DNA of 64,000 nucleotides from Owenia fusiformis (taxonomy: Eukaryota > Annelida > Polychaeta > Sabellida > Oweniidae), in the NCBI GenBank assembly GCA_903813345.2, contig CAIIXF020000006.1, forward strand, positions 37,477,348 to 37,541,347, read 5' to 3'. The notes below the pieces were generated by a model. The model saw nothing but the letters and a program-made list of their open reading frames with translations. It searched no databases and was not told where the DNA came from. Each line of letters begins with the position of its first letter. Positions within the stretch are counted from its first letter, which is position 1. Positions 57,738 through 64,000 of the stretch are shown here, piece after piece. A program made the translations under genes and the position numbers.

Positions 57738-59774
57738 GTACGGAAAGCGAAAGGGGATATACCGCAGAATTTAAAATTCAATGGAGTTTTAACATGGGAG
57801 TGATATCACACACCGCGGCCCAGTCAGATATATTTCTGCGCACTTTATTTATTTAATTCACTTTGCACAACGCGCCCCTGTAATTCATTCAGTGCGCAAT
57901 TAAAAATTGTTTATGAGTGATATCGCACACCGCGGCCAAGTAAGATCGATTTCTGCGCACTTTATTTATTAACATACTCAAAATATCGCGCTGAAGCTTG
58001 TATATGCTGGCGCGATGTAATTATAGTTTTCTGTTAATAAATGCCCAACAAGAAAGGGTAGCACAACGAATTCAACTTTTTTCGAAAGACTGCAGACTTG
58101 ACCTGCGAAATTGTAATTTTGGATCACAGTGATGCCTCTAGAGAGGATATCTATGAGAATTACAGATTATAGTGCGCAGAATTATAAAGTCAAACTGACC
58201 TCAAAATGGTAGTACACAGTGTACACTGCCATCTTTCAATAAAGTAACTACAGACCTTCGTATACAAAATACCAGAATGATTGATGTAATACCTGTATAC
58301 CATTTCTTCTGGGAGAAGGAAAGTTCCTATATGTATTCCATGGCCGTAGCCAGGGGGCCTCACCCCCCTCCCCCTTGCCAAATATTCGTTCAAAATCATG
58401 CAGATTTTCACCATTCTTAGCACTTTTCGCATGATTTTTTTGCCATAACTGTCAAAAAGCTCCCCCCTCTTGGCAAAATCTCCCCCTTGGTAAAACCACT
58501 CCCCCAGGTTAATCCAGGATACGGGTCTGTATTCTTAGACGAGATTGTTCAAGAACATAAGGTAGACATAAGTGCCACCTGTTAAAAGCTAGGAGATCTT
58601 TTCTAAGTTATTAAGTCATCAATCAGCAGACTGGTAATTGTATCCCCCACCCAGTTCAAACTGTATTGTATTTTATTGCACTGCATTGCACTACATTGTA
58701 TTGCACTGTATTGAACTGCGATGTATTGCACTGCATTGTATTGCACTGTACCACATTGTATTGCACTGCATTGTATTGAAATGAACTACATTGTATTGCA
58801 CTGCACGGCATTTTTTTGCACTGTATTGCATTGCACTGCATTGTATTGCATTATATTGCACTGTATTGTATTGCATCGTATTGCACTGCATTTTATTGTA
58901 TTATATTGCACTACATTGTATTGTATCATATTGCACTGCATTTTTTGCATCATATAACACTGCTTTGTATTGCATCATATTACACTACATTGTATTGCAT
59001 CATATTGCACTGCATTGTATTGCATCATATTGCTCTGCATTGTATTGCATCATATTGCACCGCATTGTATTACATCATATTGCACCACATTGTATTGCAT
59101 CATATTGCACTGCATTGTATAACATCATATTGCACTGCATTGTGTTGCATCATATTCCGTATTTACCATTTCGTTACAGTTTTATTACATAAAATCTTAT
59201 TTATAAGATTATAATTTTCAAACATTGAAAATATTTTATACAATATCAATTAAAAGATATGAAATGGCCCAAAATAATATATTTTCAATGGAACCCTTTG
59301 CAAGGGTCACTTCAACATAACGCCATGTGTAATCTGTATGCATACGCCCTCTTTTAATGAACATTATCTTTGAAACCATATTAGAATCGAATCTGATAAA
59401 AGTGCGCATCATGGTCCTGGATGTGCTGCGCGGTAGAATCGGGAAATTTCAAAGTTTTCCTCGTTAGAGCCATCAATATTATCCAAAATTGTCATTTCGC
59501 TGGTTCACTCCGCAGTCTTTCGAAAAAAATCAAATTCGTGGTGCCACGAATTTTTATTCGTTATTTATTCACAGATAATCATTTTTTCATCGCGCACTGA
59601 ATGCCGGAATTTCTGCGCACTTTATTTTAATTAACTTTGCACAACGCGGCCCCTGTAATTCATTCAGTGCGCGATGAAATCTATCTGACTGGGCCGCGGT
59701 GTGTGATATCACTCCCATGTTAAAACTCCATTCGATTTTGAATTATGCGCATGTCCCCTATAGCTTTCCGTAGT
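57738..59774 (-). mobile_element. right half of 5-kb palindrome: foldback element copy 2
   Basis: Reads as the inverse of 54730-57612 with only scattered differences, from GTACGGAAAGCG at 57738 to GCTTTCCGTAGT at 59774. The main difference is length: its tandem array is about 0.5 kb (58660-59155) against about 1.26 kb in the left half. Confidence 0.85.
58660..59155. repeat. CATTGTATTGCACTG-like tandem array (right, about 0.5 kb)
   Basis: Inverse of the left array, shorter, with the outermost ATTGCATCATATTGCACTGC-type units well preserved. Frames through it are spurious. Confidence 0.95.
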
Positions 59775-60872
59775 ATAAGAGCACATGGATGACCTGTTTT
59801 TGTCGAAAACGTTTCTCCATGTAATTTGCCCCGCTGACCACATTGTTCTTTTTCGTATCTTAAATATTACGCAACTGACTTGCGCCGTTGGCAGTTCGAA
59901 AACGCAGCCTCTTTTACCAAACTATTTTGCAATGAATTCTCCTTAGAAAATAAAGAGCTTTTGATATAAGTTACGTGTAATATGTACTTGTATTTGTCGG
60001 TAATAGCACTGTGGAGGAACTCTGGAAACGAAAATAGGATGCTTGTATCCTTCAAATCACAGCAAAATATTTGCCAATCATGTAGTTCTTGAGTACCAGT
60101 TTTTAGAATATGATTACAACAATTAATTCTGCCATTGCTGGGATTTTCACAAATCAATTCCCCCGAATAGGAAACTAGGACAATTTTCTAATTAAATGTA
60201 CTTTTCTGCTGTTTTTTTAGAAATCTTCCTCGCCATTTGTCATTTATATGATGAATATAAACCACAGAAAAGATAAGTTTTGTGTGTGAGATATATATAT
60301 ATATATATTATAAAAGCATAACTTCTAAATTATATAACATAATATTACATAATATGACGTAGCAATGGTTGTGATTACGTAATAAAAATTACCTTGATGG
60401 TAATTAATTTTTATAAGGCAGTTATGAAAGCGGTTGGGAACAAACTAAAGTTGCTGTATAAGTTTGGCTGAAAACTTATATTAAAAGCTCTCTCACATCA
60501 CATTTTCGATGTAACCATGGTCTTGATGTAGACAGTATTCAATAGATTGTATAGCACTTGCCTGTATCATGTGATAGATACTTTGCGAAACCTTACGAAA
60601 AGATAACTCTATAAGAGGTATGAAAACTATGAGGGTATATTCTTCATGGTATATACAAGATAAACAATAACTTCATTTGTATACAATACCTACTTAAATA
60701 AGATAAGAAATAAAGATATTAGTACTACTATATTAATCACACACTTCAAAATCACAAAATACATCACACGAATGTACACCAAAGTTAATGAATAAATGAG
60801 AAATAACTTAATCAATTATTCTAAAGGAACAACTCGAAAGGTAGATACTTCTCAAGCAGATATTCAAGGAAC
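59775..60872. other. spacer upstream of the beta-propeller gene
   Basis: A 96-codon minus-strand frame at 59867-60157 has no recognised motif. A TATATA run at 60293-60307 and AT-rich sequence follow. No promoter element can be fixed. Confidence 0.45.
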
Positions 60873-62667
60873 ATGAACAAAATGAAGACGATTTTTTGCA
60901 TATTCGTTTGCATTACTGCATTCAATGCATCTGTTTATGCTTCATCAGTTAAAGTGCTAAGAGTACCAGATGCAAACAATGTATATGATAGAGTTGATCC
61001 AATGACGTCAAAAGGCTCGGTGCATTATTTAGGGACTTTTAACACAACGGAAGAGTGTGAAAAAGAATGTATTAAACAGGCAGAAAGATGTTGGTCATAT
61101 ACTTATTACTCTCTAAAGTTTACAGGTATGGTTTGAACTGTATTTTTCACTTTGGTACGAGTTAATCTGATTTAATTTGAGACTTTTGGAAGGTGTAATA
61201 TATACATGTAGCATCCCTTTTAAATCACAGAATTTACGAAATTAAAGGTTACAACATTTGGTTTTACAACCTTAGAGTGGAACAAACACTTCAAAGTATG
61301 CAAATAAATAAAATTCTTTGAAAAGGTCATGTTTATTATAACTGTTAAATTGATATTCACATATTTTATCAATGCAATATGTACACTATTTATTATGGTT
61401 CTTACATGTAAGTATAAGGAATATTCGAAATTAATTTAATTTCGTATATATATACTTTTTTAGAAATCACTTTAGATTGAGTTGACTAGGGACCAAGGGT
61501 TTAGCAATACTATAATGTTTTCTAGGATACAATGGACAATGCTTTGGGAGAATGGAAGACCTCCAGTGGTCACCTATGAAGCAAGAAGATATCGACTCGG
61601 GACGAATCCTATGGCCGTGTAGAAGCAACATGGACTGTAGTCTGAATGGTGAATGCCTGGATGGGATGTGTAAGTGTGACCCGGCATGGATGTTACATAA
61701 CTGTGATGTGTTAAATCTACTCCCAGCAAATAAAAACACGGGGTACAAACAAATGGATGATGGTGCTCCGACTTCAAGCTGGGGCGGTCCTGTCGTACGT
61801 GATCCTGTTGATGGTACATATCACATGTTTCCTGCCGAAATGACTAGACATTGTGGTATAAATTCTTGGATAGTGAACAGTCGTATTGTACATGCTATGT
61901 CTGAAACGCCGACGGGGAAATATAAACGCATTGAAGAGCAGCAACCACCCTTTGCTCATGAGCCAGATGTCATCAATGGGCCCAGAGGAGAGGCGATCAT
62001 GTACTGGTCTGCTATGAAGCATAAGAACAATGATACACTTTGTAACTGTTCTGATGGGTCTACCCCTCCCAGTTGTCAACCCGGAGTGATTACCTTCACA
62101 ACGTACATGAGCATGGCTCCACGCCCTAGGGGACCCTGGTCTAAGCCTGTTGTGATCTTTCCTACAGCTCCAGGTGATAACAACCTTGCGATGGTTATCC
62201 TCAAAAATGGAACTCTGGTTGGGTTTAGCAGAACATGGGGGCCGAGAGGATCTAGGATACACCTGTTAAGGGCTGAAAGCTATCTTGATCCAAGCACTTA
62301 CAAGCAAAATCCTGAAGAACTCTGGCCTTTCCTTCCAGCTCCAGGGACCGAAGACCCATTTGTGTACATTGACAAAAGGGGAAATTTCCATGCGATATTT
62401 CACAACAAGTATCCAAGTAACGTACAGGAAAGTGTTGGAGGACATGCTTTTAGCCCTGATGGTATAAACTGGCAATATGGTGGTAGGGCTTTTGGAAATA
62501 AGGTCCAGTTTACGGATGGCACTGAATTTGAATTCACGCGTCGTGAACGTCCACATTTTGTATTTGATAAAGATGGGGTCACTCCACTTGCTTTAACAAG
62601 TGGAGCCCAATATGGGGGCAAATATAATGATGCATGTTACACTCTTTTACAACCAGTAAACCACTAA
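60873..62667 (+). CDS. secreted PAN/EGF/five-bladed beta-propeller protein (GH43-like fold)
   Basis: Two exons, 60873-61125 and 61526-62667 (donor ACAG|GTATGG, acceptor TTTTCTAG|GA), join in phase 1 and give 464 aa. Residues 1-23 are a signal peptide. Residues about 35-92 form a PAN/Apple-like Cys module (CEKEC, CWSYTYY, GQCFG). Residues 116-144 are an EGF-like module with six Cys (CDCSLNGECLDGMCKC-type spacing). Five blade motifs follow: GGPVVRDPVDGTYHMF (D177), FAHEPDVINGP (E230), NNLAMVILKNGTLVGFSR, GTEDPFVYID (E360, D361) and RRERPHFVFD. This layout resembles GH43/GH32-type five-bladed propellers, whose acidic blade residues hydrolyse or bind glycans. Related proteins occur in marine invertebrates, algae and protists. 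Substrate and activity are unknown. The start is the first ATG, with another at 60882. Confidence 0.8.
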
Positions 62668-63091
62668 TAATGTGTAAGTGTTTGTAAAAAGATATATTAA
62701 TTGAATATTATCCTCCAATTGCAAGGCTATGGAACACATTCATCCTTCACGAGGGTATGAGATAGAAAATATTCTGGATCTTGGACCCCTGCTATTAAAG
62801 GATCGGTTTAATGTGAATGACTGGTTTAATATAGTATAGTATATAATTATATATAGTAGTATATATGTATTTTTGCAAAACGTTTTTTAACAATGCACTA
62901 ATTTATATATAAAGCTATCTGAAATTGTCAGGTACTTGAGTATAACTGCAAAAAGATACCCGCTATGTAAGGCAAACAGAAACTTAAAAAAATCATATCA
63001 TTGTTTTAACAATAAGAGCAATTGAGAATTATCTACCATTAATGTCATATTGATAAAATGTAGGCCCTTTCAATAGCTCGATTCCAGTTTT
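62668..63091. other. 3' flank of the beta-propeller gene
   Basis: AT-rich sequence with no clear canonical AATAAA close to the stop. Nothing else is recognised. Confidence 0.4.
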
Positions 63092-63219
63092 TTACACTAA
63101 TACATTGTAGTGTATATATAAATAAGAGATAATAATAAACAATGCCTTATCAAAGGAGTGGTATCGATATGGTAAACTTTTTGAACACGCGTTTCTCTTA
63201 AACCAGCCATCAAAACATT
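63092..63219 (-). pseudogene. orphan terminal-exon-like module, copy 3
   Basis: After an acceptor (TTAAATCTTCAG|AA) the minus-strand frame reads CFDGWFKRNACSKSLPYRY and ends 42 codons later. The intron-like flank (ATTCAAATTATAATGTTA) matches that beside copy 1 but lacks the mariner seen there. The module is conserved in frame between copies 1 and 3, suggesting past coding function. The protein family is not recognised. Confidence 0.5.
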
Positions 63220-63364
63220 CTGAAGATTTAATGATTATTTTTTGGATGGTAACATTATAATTTGAATTATATATATATATATATAAGTAAAAATAAGAAG
63301 AACTAATAAAATACGTTTGAAAATCTAAACATGTTTCTTTATTCCTCAGTAGATTTTTCAAAAA

Positions 63365-64000
63365 TGAGAACAAGAGGTATACAGGTAAGTATGACGTAAT
63401 ATTAATATAATTAATTAAACGTCATGGAAACCAATAAACAATTTATTTGTTTAGTTTTGGTTTAAGATATATACACTCTTAAAAATTATTACTTGGATTT
63501 CCTTATATTGAGAAATTGTACTACTCATTTTAAGTCAAAAATTACTTAAATAATCTTGAACTACTGAATAATTTTTAAGTAATTTTTAAGTAATTCATTT
63601 ATGGTGAATTTACTAATGCAAGGAGAGAAATTGAAATACTTACTGTAGTAATTATAATACTCATTTACATAATTAAGCAATTAAAAAACTCAAAATGACA
63701 ATATAAGTTAAACCTAAGTAAAATGAAGTAAAACTAAGTATTTAACTTTAAGTAATTTTTATACTTTGGAAATACTCAAGTAATTCATTTTTAAGAGTGT
63801 ACAGGTAAGTATGACGTAATATAAATATAATCCGCTTATATAGTAACCAATAAACAATTTATTTGTTTATTTTTGGTTTAAAAATATACAGGTAAAAAGG
63901 TATATGACGTAATATTAATACAATTAATTATTGTCGGTAGTATTTATCCATCACGTACAATTTAACCGTTACATGTATAGTAACCAATAAATAATTTATT
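63365..64000. repeat. tandem repeat with CAGGTAAGTATGACGTAATAT units, interrupted by a MITE
   Basis: Units of about 100 bp (TACAGGTAAGTATGACGTAA, then CCAATAAACAATTTATTTGT) occur at about 63378, 63801 and, more diverged, 63888, and run to the window end. Confidence 0.7.
63474..63799. mobile_element. MITE with CACTCTTAAAAAT ends, TA target duplication
   Basis: The ends are CACTCTTAAAAAT and the inverse ATTTTTAAGAGTG, with TA on each side. It interrupts the tandem repeat where the neighbouring unit reads ATATACAGG without insertion. The interior is AT-rich with many AAGTAATTTT-type pieces. Confidence 0.75.

Noticed and set aside
56918-58432. Two identical 80-codon frames beginning MRKVLRMVK
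   Set aside because: They are the two arms of the palindrome; the text runs through GGGGGAG-rich repeat sequence and has no protein motif.
59867-60157. 96-codon minus-strand frame
   Set aside because: No motif, no splice or start support; the length is not exceptional in AT-rich DNA.
60290-60310. TATATA run as a promoter for the propeller gene
   Set aside because: It is a simple AT dinucleotide repeat more than 550 bp from the ATG; nothing links it to a start site.
61467-62621. Several antisense frames up to 162 codons opposite the propeller gene
   Set aside because: Shadows of a well-supported coding strand with domain motifs and splice sites.
1-64000. tRNA or rRNA genes
   Set aside because: No cloverleaf-compatible GGTTCGANTCC box with an acceptor stem and no rRNA-like conserved stretch were noticed by eye; a covariance-model scan would be decisive.

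Overview
The window looks like nuclear DNA of a lophotrochozoan animal, most likely a bivalve mollusc. The reasons are spliced genes with GT..AG introns, AT-rich spacers packed with Tc1/mariner-type, hAT-type and foldback elements, and families expanded in bivalves (Toll-like receptors, Roc-COR GTPases, Mab-21/cGAS-like nucleotidyltransferases, astacin-MAM proteases). A 23-base N run at 49903-49925 marks a draft assembly. The species call is inference.

Layout. 38-4156 (-): 3' part of a Roc-COR (ROCO) GTPase gene, five phase-consistent exons, running off the left edge. 4.4-17.9 kb: mostly mobile DNA, with several mariner-type elements, a 73-bp Mutator-like miniature, a 1.3-kb foldback element, a 469-bp element with 4-bp target duplications, one cold-shock-domain exon (-), and a decayed copy of an uncharacterised metazoan gene inside a mariner. 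19.6-24.8 kb: a 5'-truncated LINE, hairpin MITEs and a second Mutator-like copy. 25104-26780 (+): intact single-exon Mab-21/cGAS-like receptor gene (558 aa), followed by a decayed duplicate of its own 3' end. 28.1-30 kb: an element whose long inverted ends are arrays of a GGGCGTAA-type motif, with the 469-bp element nested in one arm. 32055-41657 (-): ten-exon astacin-MAM metalloprotease gene with several MITEs and an E-box-bearing satellite in its first intron. 43.3-45 kb: a hAT MITE inserted 2 bp inside another MITE, then a hairpin MITE. 46.8-52.8 kb (+): Toll-like receptor cluster with two broken LRR+TIR copies, a loose TIR tail and one intact TM-TIR frame without ectodomain. 54730-59774: a 5-kb near-perfect palindrome made of two inverted copies of one element, each carrying a CAATACAATGCAGTG-like array. 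60873-62667 (+): intact two-exon gene for a secreted PAN/EGF/five-bladed beta-propeller protein of GH43-like fold.

The host genes share an innate-defence flavour (TLR/TIR, cGAS-like sensor, ROCO GTPase, secreted protease, secreted carbohydrate-active-like protein), but they lie on both strands with separate structures, and nothing shows that they act as one unit. The clearest unusual structures are the giant palindrome, the in-place reshuffling of TLR modules, the motif-array inverted ends, and a terminal-exon module repeated at 6, 31 and 63 kb. No tRNA, rRNA, CRISPR array or virus-like element was recognised.
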